DNA of 64,000 nucleotides from contig CAZCSP010000019.1 of NCBI GenBank assembly GCA_964501275.1, forward strand, positions 1 through 64,000. The letters are read 5' to 3'. Numbering within the stretch: position 1 is the stretch's first letter; the number at the start of each line of letters is the position of its first letter. Of this stretch, positions 1 to 8,705 are shown piece after piece. A program made the translations under genes and the position numbers. The stretch is from 55-13 sp964501275 (GTDB taxonomy: Bacteria; Armatimonadota; Fimbriimonadia; Fimbriimonadales; Fimbriimonadaceae). The notes below the pieces were generated by a model. That model was not told the origin of the DNA, made no database searches, and was given only the letters and a program-made list of their open reading frames with translations.

Positions 1-484
1 CGCTCAGGACCAGTCCCACCAAGCCAAGAGCCACCAGACCCACGACTTTGGCCTGGCCCAAGAGCCCGCCAAAGGCCCAGCCGACGATTGCGCCCAGGTA
101 GCCGCCGGAGGCGGTGATGGCGGTGGGGTCGAAGTAGTCGTTGTGCGGCCCGGTCTGGGCGATGATGCCGACCACGGACAGGAAGATCAGGGTCAGGCCC
201 CAGGTGAGGCTGGTGATGCCAATGGCCTTTTTGCCCGAAATATAGCCCGCGCCGAGGACGATCAGGAAAAACGGCATCGCCCAGGCAGCCTTGCCAAAGA
301 GCGTGATAAAGAACCCACTGAGCGCCGCGCCGAGGACTCCGGTGTTGGAGATCATGAGGGCGATCAGCGTGATGATGCCAAGCGCAACCAAGAGGACACC
401 CACGATGTCGGGCCCACGGTGCGAGGGGGCATTGGCGACGGCGCGCCCTTTGCCCGCAGACGATGGCCGGGTAGTGACCTTCAT
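1..484 (-). CDS. ftsK: DNA translocase FtsK, N-terminal membrane part (cut by window edge)
   Basis: The first 161 codons of a gene that runs off the left edge. The start ATG is the complement of 482-484. After a basic, Ser/Gly-rich head (MKVTTRPSSAGKGRAVANA) come about four hydrophobic helices (roughly residues 28-46, 58-82, 90-110 and 130-161), matching the 4TM domain that anchors FtsK/SpoIIIE at the division septum. The P-loop motor that pumps chromosome ends through the septum would lie outside the window, so the call rests on the membrane domain alone. Another polytopic membrane protein cannot be fully excluded. Confidence 0.72.
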   Translation of the reverse strand, partial: MKVTTRPSSAGKGRAVANAPSHRGPDIVGVLLVALGIITLIALMISNTGVLGAALSGFFITLFGKAAWAMPFFLIVLGAGYISGKKAIGITSLTWGLTLIFLSVVGIIAQTGPHNDYFDPTAITASGGYLGAIVGWAFGGLLGQAKVVGLVALGLVGLVLS

Positions 485-601
485 TCCTAGATTCAGCCTG
501 CCTTAGCCCACCATCCATGGGGGCTAGACGTTAGTATAGATGATTTTTGGGAAGGCGTTGGGGGGAGGGGCATTGCGGCATCGGGCGGAGCGGGGAGTCC
601 C

Positions 602-745
602 TCATTGACCGCTAAGTAACCAAGGGCACAAAGGTCCGCAAAGGGTCTGGCTTCGATGGCTCTCTGCGTTCATCGGTGTTTCTTCAAATTGACCAGGGAT
701 GAAACCACTGAGGACCGCCGAGGACCACCGAAGGTCTTGGATTCC
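602..745. repeat. Degenerate repeat of the AAGG/GCAAAGG type
   Basis: The gap between ftsK and the nucleoside hydrolase holds no gene. Its right half is made of phrases such as aaccaagggcacaaagg, gcaaaggg, ctctgcgttc and gaggaccgccgaggaccacc with a loose 9-12 bp period. Related phrases recur near 11880, 19765, 21040, 24400, 31235 and 51955. Confidence 0.55.
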
Positions 746-747
746 AC

Positions 748-1707
748 CTAGAAAACGGAGAAGAATTCTTGGAAGAAGGCTTCGGAGTCGACGGCGGACG
801 CGGCTTCGTCTGAGCCATCGCCGGGGGTGAGGGTGGTCATGGCGGTATCGGGGTCGGCGGTGATGGAGCCGGTTTGGTATTGGCAGAGATCGGGCCGGAA
901 GATGGTGGCGGCGGCCAAGGGGTCGTGGAAGGTGAGGGCTTGGCTGTGTTGGAACCAGCGCTCGGCCATCTGGGCGACGGTGGCCAGGGGGTCGCCGATG
1001 AACTTGGCCCTTACTTCGTCGGGGAGCATTTGGCATTTCATCGTGACGTCCAGGCCGATGCTTCGGTGGGCGGTCTTGGGGGCGGCGTAGACGAACTGGG
1101 CGGCCACCGGGTCGCACCGGATATTCCACTCGGCGTAGTCGATGGGCGGGAAAAAGGCGCCCGCCATGCTGACGAAGCTCTTAAGGAGGAACGGGATTTC
1201 GGGGTCGAGGGCAAAGAGGAGGGCGATATTTGTGAGTGGGCCGATGCTCAGGAGCGTGACTTCGCCAGGGTTCTCGCGGATGGTCTGGCGGAGGAAATCG
1301 ACGGCAGTATCCAAGGGGCGGTCGAGGCGGTGGCGAAGGTGCTTGACGGCCTCGTAGTGGTAGGGCGTGGGCTGGAAGTTGCGGGGATCCCTGGGATCCC
1401 TGGGATCCCTGGGATCCCTGGGATCGCCGAATTTATTCGGCTCACTTGTAGCTTCCTCAGTGCCTGTATTTTTACTTGACGGCTCTGGGGGGCTCTTTAA
1501 GCGCTTCTCCGCTCCACAGTGGATAGGGATGTCTTCCCGACCCGCCGCTCGGCAGACGATCTCGCAGAGGGCGGCTCTTTTTTGGGCCTCTCCGGTGACG
1601 GTGGTGATGCCGATCAGGTCACAATCGGGTTTTCTCAGTAGGTAAGCCAGCGCAACCGCGTCATCGATGTCGTTGCCAATATCGGTGTCGAGGAGGAGTT
1701 TTTGCAT
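748..1707 (-). CDS. Inosine/uridine-preferring nucleoside hydrolase with a repeat insertion
   Basis: Predicted to hydrolyse the N-glycosidic bond of ribonucleosides for purine or pyrimidine salvage in the cytosol. The family's calcium-binding signature DTDIGNDIDDAVAL is at residues 7-20, and the FHDPLAA segment near the C-terminus carries the second His-Asp site. The protein has 319 residues, normal for the family. Residues about 71-112 form a Pro/Asp/Arg-rich low-complexity stretch instead of the usual substrate-loop sequence. It includes an in-frame tandem array translating as repeated DPR (DNA 1385-1426). The insertion sits near the active-site mouth and might alter or abolish activity. 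A cdd gene elsewhere in the window also points to nucleoside salvage, but the two are not linked. Confidence 0.85.
   Translation of the reverse strand: MQKLLLDTDIGNDIDDAVALAYLLRKPDCDLIGITTVTGEAQKRAALCEIVCRAAGREDIPIHCGAEKRLKSPPEPSSKNTGTEEATSEPNKFGDPRDPRDPRDPRDPRNFQPTPYHYEAVKHLRHRLDRPLDTAVDFLRQTIRENPGEVTLLSIGPLTNIALLFALDPEIPFLLKSFVSMAGAFFPPIDYAEWNIRCDPVAAQFVYAAPKTAHRSIGLDVTMKCQMLPDEVRAKFIGDPLATVAQMAERWFQHSQALTFHDPLAAATIFRPDLCQYQTGSITADPDTAMTTLTPGDGSDEAASAVDSEAFFQEFFSVF
1385..1426. repeat. 9-bp tandem repeat inside a coding sequence
   Basis: Four exact copies of ggatccctg begin at 1385, 1394, 1403 and 1412, followed by a partial fifth at 1421. The unit is a multiple of three, so copy-number change keeps the nucleoside hydrolase frame and adds or removes three residues per unit. 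Confidence 0.9.
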
Positions 1708-1791
1708 ATGGCCTGTGGCTTGTGGACTGTTAATCTGACTAATCTGACTAATCTGACGGATCGGACCGATCCGTCAGATTAGTCAGATTGA
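1708..1791. repeat. Heptamer run plus 9-mer inverted repeat
   Basis: Upstream of the nucleoside hydrolase lie 7-bp units (gcctgtg, gcttgtg, gactgtt), then three aatctgact-type 9-mers. These meet their complement in a dyad centred near 1764 (arms of tctgac, atcgg and ccgat, gtcaga types). The dyad could fold into a hairpin between two genes on the same strand. Related dyads occur at 9350-9405 and 28637-28680. Confidence 0.75.
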
Positions 1792-1800
1792 AGCGAACAC

Positions 1801-3174
1801 CTAGAACGAAACAATCCTCCTCGCAATCTCAAAGAAGATGATCAGACCGGTGGCGTCGCAGAAGGTGGTGATGAAGGGGGCGCTCATGACGGCGGGGTCG
1901 ATGTTGAGTCTCTTGGCGGCCAAGGGCAACAGGCTGCCAACAGTGGTGGCCCAAAGAATAATCGCCGGTAACGCCAAGCCCACAATCAAAGAAATCTGGT
2001 GCCCGCTGCCCCAACCGAAGAAAGCCCTCGCGTAGCCGATGAGACCGAGAGTGGTTCCGATCATGAGGGCGACCTGGAATTCTCGGCGCAGGATGCGCGC
2101 GGCGTCCCGAGTCGTGACCTCCCCGATGGCCAAGGCGCGGGTGATGGTGGTGGTTACCTGCGAACCCGAGTTTCCCCCGGCCCCAATCAGGAGAGGGATG
2201 AAGATCATCAGTTGGGCCAAGACCGTCTGCCCCCCATCCTGGGCCTGACCGGTGTAGTGGCGCAAGACCGCCCCAGTGAAGAACTCCGCCACAAACAGCA
2301 CCACCAGCCAGGGCAGGCGGCGCTTGACCAACTGGAAGGCGTTGAGGGACAGGTAGGCCTCGGCATCGCCGGAGACGCCGCCCAGCTTCAGAACGTCCTC
2401 GCTGTCCTCTTCTTGGATAACCGCCTGGGCGTCGTCTCCCGTGAAGATGCCCACCATGCGGCCTCGGCGATCCAAGACCGGGAGGGCATAGAAGCCGTAG
2501 CGGGACATCCTACGGGCCGCGCTTTCGGCGTCCTCATAGGCGTCCGCGGTCACCGGCTCCTTGTTCATCAGCTCCGACGCCTTCTGGTCGGGCAGGGCGC
2601 GGATGGCTCGGCGGAGGCTGAAGACGCCAAGGAGGTGCTGATGCTCATCTACCACGTAGATGTCGTTGACCGTCTCGTACTTCTCCTCTGAGGAGAGCCG
2701 GATGTCTTTCAGGACCGCGCCCATGGTGGTGTCGGGGCTGACCTCGAAGAACTGCTCGGTCATCATTCGCCCGACCGAGTCCTCCGGATAGTCCATCAGG
2801 CGGCGAATCTCGTCGGCGTCCTCGGCGGGGATGATTTGGAGGAGGCCGTCGAACCGCTCCGGGCCGATATCTTCTCGGAAGTCCAGGGCGTCATCCATCG
2901 GGAGGACGTCCAGGTAGTGGGCGAGGGTGGAGTCCGGGAGTTCTCTGGCGTAGGCGCGCGAGGTCTCGGTGGGGAGTTCGATCAGAACATCGGCGGCCTT
3001 GTCGGGATCAAGGCCCTCCAGAATGACGAGGCCGTCCTCGATGTCCACACGCACGAGGGCATCCGCGATGTCTTCGGCCATTTCGTCCGAAAGCTGTTCG
3101 CGAATGAGTTGGGCGTTGTTGGATCGGGCAAGCGATTCTAGCTGCTCGACGAAGGTGAGTTCATCGGTTCGCAT
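1801..3174 (-). CDS. mgtE: Magnesium transporter MgtE
   Basis: A 457-residue protein, the normal length for MgtE, a magnesium-gated Mg2+ channel of the inner membrane. The N-terminal helical domain (about 1-130) carries the repeated leucine-rich turns typical of the magnesium-sensing cap. Two CBS domains follow (about 136-255). Five hydrophobic helices (about 285-455) include the GAGGNSGSQ motif of the pore region. AGGAG lies 8-9 bases before the ATG. A TTGACT/CATAAT promoter precedes it. I looked for a magnesium riboswitch in the 5' region and found no convincing M-box. Confidence 0.93.
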   Translation of the reverse strand: MRTDELTFVEQLESLARSNNAQLIREQLSDEMAEDIADALVRVDIEDGLVILEGLDPDKAADVLIELPTETSRAYARELPDSTLAHYLDVLPMDDALDFREDIGPERFDGLLQIIPAEDADEIRRLMDYPEDSVGRMMTEQFFEVSPDTTMGAVLKDIRLSSEEKYETVNDIYVVDEHQHLLGVFSLRRAIRALPDQKASELMNKEPVTADAYEDAESAARRMSRYGFYALPVLDRRGRMVGIFTGDDAQAVIQEEDSEDVLKLGGVSGDAEAYLSLNAFQLVKRRLPWLVVLFVAEFFTGAVLRHYTGQAQDGGQTVLAQLMIFIPLLIGAGGNSGSQVTTTITRALAIGEVTTRDAARILRREFQVALMIGTTLGLIGYARAFFGWGSGHQISLIVGLALPAIILWATTVGSLLPLAAKRLNIDPAVMSAPFITTFCDATGLIIFFEIARRIVSF

Positions 3175-3511
3175 GGCGGCAATCTCCTATCTGTTTGCCA
3201 GGGCGCGTTTATTCAGGGACCCTGACCCTTTGCGCCGCCACACGTCCTAGTGAGACGGCCCCTTAACGTTCGGGAATTTCCATCTTTGTGATGCTTGGGG
3301 TTGGAGGTCCTGGCGAACAAGATTGCTCGGGAGGAATCTCCGTTTCAATTATGATCTTCGGAGGCAAATAAAGTCAACCCTCACCCTTTTTAATGCGAGA
3401 AATCCCTATGGCAAAAATGCGCCTCTTTAGAGATATGCGATTATCTATGCCAATCGCGATTTTTCGCTGGTTTTCGAAGGATTTCGTATCTGGCGGTATC
3501 CTATTGAGCCG
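3175..3511. other. Intergenic region between divergent mgtE and tilS
   Basis: About 340 bases without a gene, visibly richer in A+T than its surroundings, as expected for a divergent promoter region. It holds the mgtE promoter candidate. No clear promoter or Shine-Dalgarno sequence for tilS could be picked out. Confidence 0.6.
3348..3377 (-). promoter_or_regulatory. Candidate sigma-70 promoter of mgtE
   Basis: On the minus strand TTGACT (complement of 3372-3377) and CATAAT (complement of 3348-3353) are separated by 18 bases. This would give a leader of about 165 bases before the mgtE ATG. Confidence 0.5.
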
Positions 3512-4951
3512 ATGCTCGAAGCCTTTCGCGACTACCTGGAAACTGCCGGACTGATCCCTCCGGGGGTTCGCGTGCTGGTGGGCTATAGCGGGGGCGCGGA
3601 TTCAACGTGTCTGCTCCATCTTTTGCACTTGGCGGGAGTGGACGTGGTGGCGGGGCACCTGCACCATGGGCAAAGGGCGGAGGCGGACGAAGAGCAGCGG
3701 CGGTGCGAGGAGTTCTGCGACCAGCTTGGAATTCCCTTTGCCACGGGGAAGGCGGATATCCCCCGGATGGCGACGGAGATGAAGATCGGGTTGGAGGAGG
3801 CGGGGCGTCATGCCCGGTACGCCTTTTTCCAACAGGCCGCTTTTCGATTGGAGTGCCAACTGATTGCCACCGCCCACACCCGGACGGACCATATCGAAAC
3901 GATCCTCCTTCATCTGGCGCGGGGGTCGGGGCTGAGCGGTCTTGCGGGGATTCAGGCTCGACGGGATAACATCGTGCGGCCCCTGTTGCCATTCTCGCGG
4001 GAACAGGCGCGGCAGTATTGCGAGGAGCTTGGCTTTTGGTTCCACGACGACCCGGCCAATGAGGATTTGTCGTTCTCCCGGGCCAGGGTGCGGCATCGGA
4101 TCGTGCCGGAGTTGAGGGCGATCAACCCGGCGGCTGATGAGGCGATTGCGCGGATGGCGGATTTGGTGGACGAGGAGGATCGATTCCTGAATGGGATGGC
4201 GGCGGCGGCTTTGGAGCAGAGCGAGATCGAACTGAACGGGGACCTCTCCTTCCTTTCCAAAGACTGCGAGGCGGCGTTCGATCGGGGGAAGCTGGGAACC
4301 TTGCCGCCGGTGCTGTTTCGGAGGGCCTTGCGGTTGGCGGTTCAGATGCTCGGCGCGACTTTGGAGCGGGACCATTTGGCGAAGATCGAGCTGGGCGTCT
4401 CCACCCTGCCCAATGGCGCGGTGACGGCGGAGGGGGGGAAGGTGGTGGTGGAGTGGCGGGAGGATGTGGTCCATGCCCGACAGATTCAACCCACCGAGCC
4501 GTTCCGCTATGCCTTGACGATTCCAGGCGAAACGATCAGCGATGAGTTTGGGTGGCAATTTTCGGCGTGGCATGGGCAGCCTGCCCATGCGTCCCATGAC
4601 CTGCCAGGTCATGGTCTCAGGCAGCAACGCGCTTCCTTGGAGGTTGCCCTCCCCGAGAGCGCGATCAAGGGACCGCTCTACTTCCGAACGGCCCAGTCGG
4701 GCGATCAGATGAAGCCTTTGGGGTTTGACGGAACAAGGAAGTTAAGCGACCTCTTGAGCGAGGCAAAATTGACGGCGGCGGCCCGGAGCCGACTGCCCAT
4801 CGTGTGCGATCTCGCGGGGCCTATTTGGGCCCCCGGGGTATGTTTGGACAACAGAATGAAGTTGAGCGGACCCGATATTCGGACGATTGTGATCCAGTTC
4901 GGTCCGGTTATGCGGGACCCAAGCCATAATATGGAAACGGGCGTCTTATAA
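3512..4951 (+). CDS. tilS: tRNA(Ile)-lysidine synthase
   Basis: Joins lysine to the wobble cytidine of the CAU-anticodon isoleucine tRNA so that it reads AUA. The PP-loop motif SGGADS is at residues 26-31, and the RVRHRIVPEL element of the N-terminal domain is present. At 479 residues it is in the family range, with a C-terminal substrate-binding region. Residues about 352-373 (SAWHGQPAHASHDLPGHG) look foreign. They are encoded by two adjacent DNA palindromes of a type also found elsewhere in this window and lie in the poorly conserved C-terminal part, where an insertion may be tolerated. The gene is followed 48 bases later by ftsH. Confidence 0.92.
   Translation: MLEAFRDYLETAGLIPPGVRVLVGYSGGADSTCLLHLLHLAGVDVVAGHLHHGQRAEADEEQRRCEEFCDQLGIPFATGKADIPRMATEMKIGLEEAGRHARYAFFQQAAFRLECQLIATAHTRTDHIETILLHLARGSGLSGLAGIQARRDNIVRPLLPFSREQARQYCEELGFWFHDDPANEDLSFSRARVRHRIVPELRAINPAADEAIARMADLVDEEDRFLNGMAAAALEQSEIELNGDLSFLSKDCEAAFDRGKLGTLPPVLFRRALRLAVQMLGATLERDHLAKIELGVSTLPNGAVTAEGGKVVVEWREDVVHARQIQPTEPFRYALTIPGETISDEFGWQFSAWHGQPAHASHDLPGHGLRQQRASLEVALPESAIKGPLYFRTAQSGDQMKPLGFDGTRKLSDLLSEAKLTAAARSRLPIVCDLAGPIWAPGVCLDNRMKLSGPDIRTIVIQFGPVMRDPSHNMETGVL
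4568..4630. repeat. Two palindromes inserted in tilS
   Basis: gcatgggcagcctgcccatgc and catgacctgccaggtcatg are two adjacent palindromes joined by a gtcc-type spacer. The same word pattern (cagcc/tgcc flanked by atggg/cccat) recurs in the ABC-F gene at 15356-15477 and near 63765-63795. Confidence 0.8.
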
Positions 4952-4999
4952 AGAACGTACCGTAAGGACAGAGACGAGCTTCGTCTTGTCGGAGAAGAT

Positions 5000-6949
5000 T
5001 TGAGTAAAGCTGCCAAAACGTTCCTGATTCTCGTGGTGACCGTCATCGGACTGGTCGTCGTGATGAACCTGTTTTCTGATCCCGCCAGTATGAGGCTGAT
5101 GGGCGGCGATCCTCCCGAAGAGTTGGCGGTGACTGAGCTGCTTGCCAAGTTGGAAAATAAAGAGATTAAGAACGGCAAGTGGCAACAGTTAAAGATCGCC
5201 GGTGAACTTGCCAACGGCAGAACGTATGAGGCAAGGGTGGGCTCGCAGGAGAGCCAACTGGCGCCCAGCATCGTTGCGGCGTTTGATAAAGCCGGACTTA
5301 AGCTGAACTTCATGGACCCGCCTCCCATCAATGGCGTCCTCAGCGTGCTCTCGTTTGTCGCATTCCCCCTGATGATTCTGCTCATGATCTGGTTCCTGGT
5401 CTTGAGGCCTGCCCAGATGGGTGGGAACCAGGCGCTGAACTTTGGACGGAGCAAGGCCAAGCGAGTGGGCGAGACCGGCCCCAAGATCACGTTTGAGGAC
5501 GTAGCGGGCATCGAGGAAGCCAAGCAAGAGCTTTTTGAGATCGTCGACTTCCTGAAGAACACCAAGAAGTATGCGGCTCTCGGCGCGAAGATTCCGAAAG
5601 GCATTCTGTTAACCGGACCTCCAGGCGTGGGTAAGACCCACTTGGCCCGAGCCATTGCCGGAGAGGCAGGCGTTCCGTTCTTCCATATCTCGGGTTCTGA
5701 CTTTGTCGAGATGTTCGTCGGCGTGGGCGCGGCCCGCGTTCGTGACCTCTTTGAGACCGCCAAGGCACACCGCCCGTCGCTGATCTTTATCGACGAAATC
5801 GACGCGGTGGGGCGCCAGCGCGGCGCAGGACTCGGCGGAGGCCATGACGAGCGCGAGCAGACGTTGAACCAGATGCTGGTGGAGATGGACGGCTTCGACC
5901 CCAACTCCGGCGTCATCATGATCGCCGCCACCAACCGCCCCGACGTTTTGGACCCGGCCCTGTTGCGACCGGGACGCTTCGACCGTCAGATCGTGGTGGA
6001 TGCGCCGGACCAGGTAGGTCGCGCCGCGATTCTTAAGATTCATGGCAAGGGCAAGCCGTTTGAGACGAACGTGGACATGGACAGCCTGGCGAAGCGAACC
6101 CCCGGATTCACCGGCGCGGACCTCGCCAATATGCTCAATGAGGGCGCCCTGCTGGCCGCGAGGCGGGGACATAGCCGCATTCAGCAGGAAGACCTGGAAG
6201 AGGCGCTGGATCGCGTGATCGCCGGACCTCAGCGCAAGAGCCGCATCATGGATTCGGAAGAGCGCGAAGTGATCGCCTATCACGAGGCGGGCCATGCGGT
6301 GATCGGCGAGCTCCTGGAGAACTGCGACCCCGTTCATAAGGTGACCATCCTTCCGCGCGGCATGTCGCTGGGTTCCACCTGGCACGTCCCTGAGGCGGAC
6401 AAGTTCCTGGTAAGCCGCGAGGAGTTGGTGGACGACATCACCTCACTCTTGGGCGGACGGGTTGCCGAAGAGATCGTCTACAACAAGGTCTGGACGGGCG
6501 CTTCCAACGACTTGGAGCGGGTCACCCGGATTGCGCGGGCCATGGTCTGCGAGTACGGGATGAGCGACAAACTCGGCACCTTGGCCTTGGGCCGACGGGC
6601 GCATAACCCCTTCTTGGGCCGAGACTACAACGACGAGCGGAACTACTCGGAAGATGTGGCGAAGATGATCGACGAGGAAGTTCGGGACATCGTGGACAAG
6701 AGCCACCGCCGCGCGACCGACATCATTCTGGAGCATCGCGGACAGTTGGACGCCGTGGTACAGGCCCTTCTGGAGCGGGAGACGCTGAACCGCGACGAAT
6801 TCCTGATGGTGATGGCGGGCCAGCCGTTGCCGGAAATCGTGGTCACTCCCGAACCCCCCGAGGGGGGAGAGGCGGTCGAAGACAAGGAAGCCGACAAATC
6901 TCGCAAACCCACTATCGCCCCGCCGCGATTCGAGCCTGGTCCGGCGTAA
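5000..6949 (+). CDS. ftsH: ATP-dependent zinc metalloprotease FtsH
   Basis: Membrane-anchored AAA+ protease that extracts and degrades misfolded membrane proteins and short-lived regulators. Two N-terminal transmembrane helices (about 8-25 and 112-136) flank a small periplasmic domain. Walker A GPPGVGKT is at 206-213 and Walker B LIFIDEID at 261-268. The second region of homology follows (around 310-330), then the zinc motif HEAGH at 428-432. At 649 residues it is full length. The start is TTG, chosen because GGAGAAG lies just upstream and the first helix follows directly. It sits 48 bases after tilS, a common bacterial order. Confidence 0.96.
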   Translation: MSKAAKTFLILVVTVIGLVVVMNLFSDPASMRLMGGDPPEELAVTELLAKLENKEIKNGKWQQLKIAGELANGRTYEARVGSQESQLAPSIVAAFDKAGLKLNFMDPPPINGVLSVLSFVAFPLMILLMIWFLVLRPAQMGGNQALNFGRSKAKRVGETGPKITFEDVAGIEEAKQELFEIVDFLKNTKKYAALGAKIPKGILLTGPPGVGKTHLARAIAGEAGVPFFHISGSDFVEMFVGVGAARVRDLFETAKAHRPSLIFIDEIDAVGRQRGAGLGGGHDEREQTLNQMLVEMDGFDPNSGVIMIAATNRPDVLDPALLRPGRFDRQIVVDAPDQVGRAAILKIHGKGKPFETNVDMDSLAKRTPGFTGADLANMLNEGALLAARRGHSRIQQEDLEEALDRVIAGPQRKSRIMDSEEREVIAYHEAGHAVIGELLENCDPVHKVTILPRGMSLGSTWHVPEADKFLVSREELVDDITSLLGGRVAEEIVYNKVWTGASNDLERVTRIARAMVCEYGMSDKLGTLALGRRAHNPFLGRDYNDERNYSEDVAKMIDEEVRDIVDKSHRRATDIILEHRGQLDAVVQALLERETLNRDEFLMVMAGQPLPEIVVTPEPPEGGEAVEDKEADKSRKPTIAPPRFEPGPA

Positions 6950-7019
6950 ACAATCGCTATACACTTCGTCGGGAACGTGATATACTCAGGTTCCTGGCGA
7001 GGTGTTCGTCTTGGTCTCC

Positions 7020-7364
7020 ATGGACATTGAAGAGATCTATCAACAAGGATTTGCCCTGAGATGCAGTGGCCAGTATGGCGAGGCAAAGGCTGAGTTCCAA
7101 AAGGTGCTCGCCGCAAACCCGCGCCATATCAAGGCGCGTCTCCAGATGGGCTTGATCCAGGGCTTTGAGGGCGACTTCGACGCCTCCCTCGCGACCTTGG
7201 CGGCGCTCAGCGCCGAGGTTCCCAACGACTTGGACGTGCGCTACGAGCTGGCAATGACCCAGTTGATGCTGGGCGAATTTGACTCCGGCTGCGCAAACAT
7301 CCGCTACATCCTGGCAATTGATCCCATGCACGAAAAGGCGCTCCAGCAGTCGGCTTATTGCTAA
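7020..7364 (+). CDS. Small tetratricopeptide repeat protein
   Basis: A 114-residue protein made almost wholly of three TPR-like helix pairs (for example IYQQGFALRCSGQYGEAKAE and the following AANPRHIKARLQMG). It probably acts as a protein-protein adaptor, with no catalytic motif and no signal peptide. I use the ATG at 7020. A GTG at 7002 in the same frame is possible, but a TATACT box at 6981-6986 would leave it only a few bases of leader. Its partner is unknown. Confidence 0.75.
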   Translation: MDIEEIYQQGFALRCSGQYGEAKAEFQKVLAANPRHIKARLQMGLIQGFEGDFDASLATLAALSAEVPNDLDVRYELAMTQLMLGEFDSGCANIRYILAIDPMHEKALQQSAYC

Positions 7365-7418
7365 GGCGTTTTCTGAGGGCCATCGAACGGATCATCCCCT
7401 AAGTCTGGTCAAGGCTAT

Positions 7419-8705
7419 ATGGCCATGTTGTCGCTTCTTGTTGCATCTGTAACCTTGGGCGTTGCTGGGCAGGTCCCTTCCGAGCCGATCAAATTGCCCC
7501 GTTACGACTATCGGATTCCAAGCTACCCAGGGGCATTTTTACTTCATTGGGGTCTTGTTCAGGACGACCTTGGGCTTTCCGCAGAGGTGGTGAAGGAGCT
7601 TGGCCAGGCCCGTAACGCCTATCAGGCCGAAGTGCAGGCTATGATGAGGCAGCCACCGGTCATATCAAGCGCTCCGAATATGATGGCGCCTGCCGCCGCC
7701 AATGCGCTGGTCCATATCACCCCCGCCCAAAAGAACCGGTTGGGCGAAATCTACTTCCAGTATTACGATGTGAACGCGCTATCCGACCCCCATGTCGCCA
7801 AACTGATCGGGTTGTCGCAAACGCAGCAAGGCTATGTGGCAAAGCGGCTCAACGAGGCTCATGCCCGATATCAGGATGCGCAAAAGGCGGCGTTTGAAGC
7901 CATGAGGAAAGACAACGAGCCTCTCCGCTTAAAGGCCGCGGAAGAAGCGGCCAAGAAGGCGGAAGGCGATGGCCCATTGCGACGCCCCCGCTCTATCTCA
8001 TATGTCGTCCCTCGCGAAGTGCAGTATCGCCACACCGACATGAGCCGTCGCTCGGAACTTACCAAGGGGCGCGAAATGACCAAGGCTCGCGCGGATATTC
8101 GGAGCCAGCTAACAGCGGCGCAACTCGCGACGTTCTCCCGTTTGAAAGGAAAACCGATTTCGATATGGTTCTTCGACGGGCAAAATTGGGGAACCGCCCA
8201 GCGCCATCCTGATCTGATCCTGAACACCCACGTTCAAGCCGAACTTGGCTTCAGTTTGAAGCAACACCTGGCGATTCAGAAGATGGATCGTGCGCAAAAG
8301 AACTCGGCGGCCACAATACGCTCCCTGATCGATAGTCTTTCCACTTTCCAAAGGGAGATGCTTCAGGGATTTGAACTGCAATACGATCGCGAATACAGCA
8401 TTCTGCGCCCTGATGTGTCGTCGCAACTTGGGTTGGATCGCGCCACGGTGGATCGGATCCTGCTTCGACTTCAGGAGATCGAGGTCGAAGCCAGCAAGAA
8501 ACGAGACGACTTGTGGGTCAAACAGGAGAAAGAGGGGTTGTCGGAGCAGATTGTCCGAGACAGGCAGGGAGACATTATGAAGACGGCGGACGAGACGAAA
8601 CGGAAGACGATTCTCTATTTCTTAACCGCCGCCCAAAAGGCCAAGTGGCACAAGATGCTGGGCAAGCCCTTACCTGAAATCCAGCCTTCGAGACACTACG
8701 GCTAG
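7419..8705 (+). CDS. Secreted helical protein with repeated LTxAQ motifs, function unknown
   Basis: 428 residues with an N-terminal signal peptide (hydrophobic stretch LSLLVASVTLGVAG, then a likely cleavage site). The mature protein is rich in charged helices and contains several short modules of the form L-T-A-A-Q followed by a helix (ITPAQKNRLGE, LTAAQLATFSRLKGKP, LTAAQKAKWHKMLGKP), plus several LGL/LGF turns. The layout loosely recalls Spy/CpxP-like periplasmic helical proteins with LTPEQ motifs, but I cannot assign a family. A second secreted protein with an LLTPAQRKEM motif is encoded at 17636. Its TAG stop overlaps the convergent clpS stop within one CTAG. Confidence 0.7.
   Translation: MAMLSLLVASVTLGVAGQVPSEPIKLPRYDYRIPSYPGAFLLHWGLVQDDLGLSAEVVKELGQARNAYQAEVQAMMRQPPVISSAPNMMAPAAANALVHITPAQKNRLGEIYFQYYDVNALSDPHVAKLIGLSQTQQGYVAKRLNEAHARYQDAQKAAFEAMRKDNEPLRLKAAEEAAKKAEGDGPLRRPRSISYVVPREVQYRHTDMSRRSELTKGREMTKARADIRSQLTAAQLATFSRLKGKPISIWFFDGQNWGTAQRHPDLILNTHVQAELGFSLKQHLAIQKMDRAQKNSAATIRSLIDSLSTFQREMLQGFELQYDREYSILRPDVSSQLGLDRATVDRILLRLQEIEVEASKKRDDLWVKQEKEGLSEQIVRDRQGDIMKTADETKRKTILYFLTAAQKAKWHKMLGKPLPEIQPSRHYG

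Noticed and set aside
874..1479. 201-codon plus-strand frame opposite the nucleoside hydrolase
   Set aside because: It includes the 9-bp repeat in another frame and has no domain; the hydrolase frame has the family motifs.
3175..3480. M-box magnesium riboswitch upstream of mgtE
   Set aside because: Leader searched by eye for the conserved M-box core; no matching paired blocks were found.
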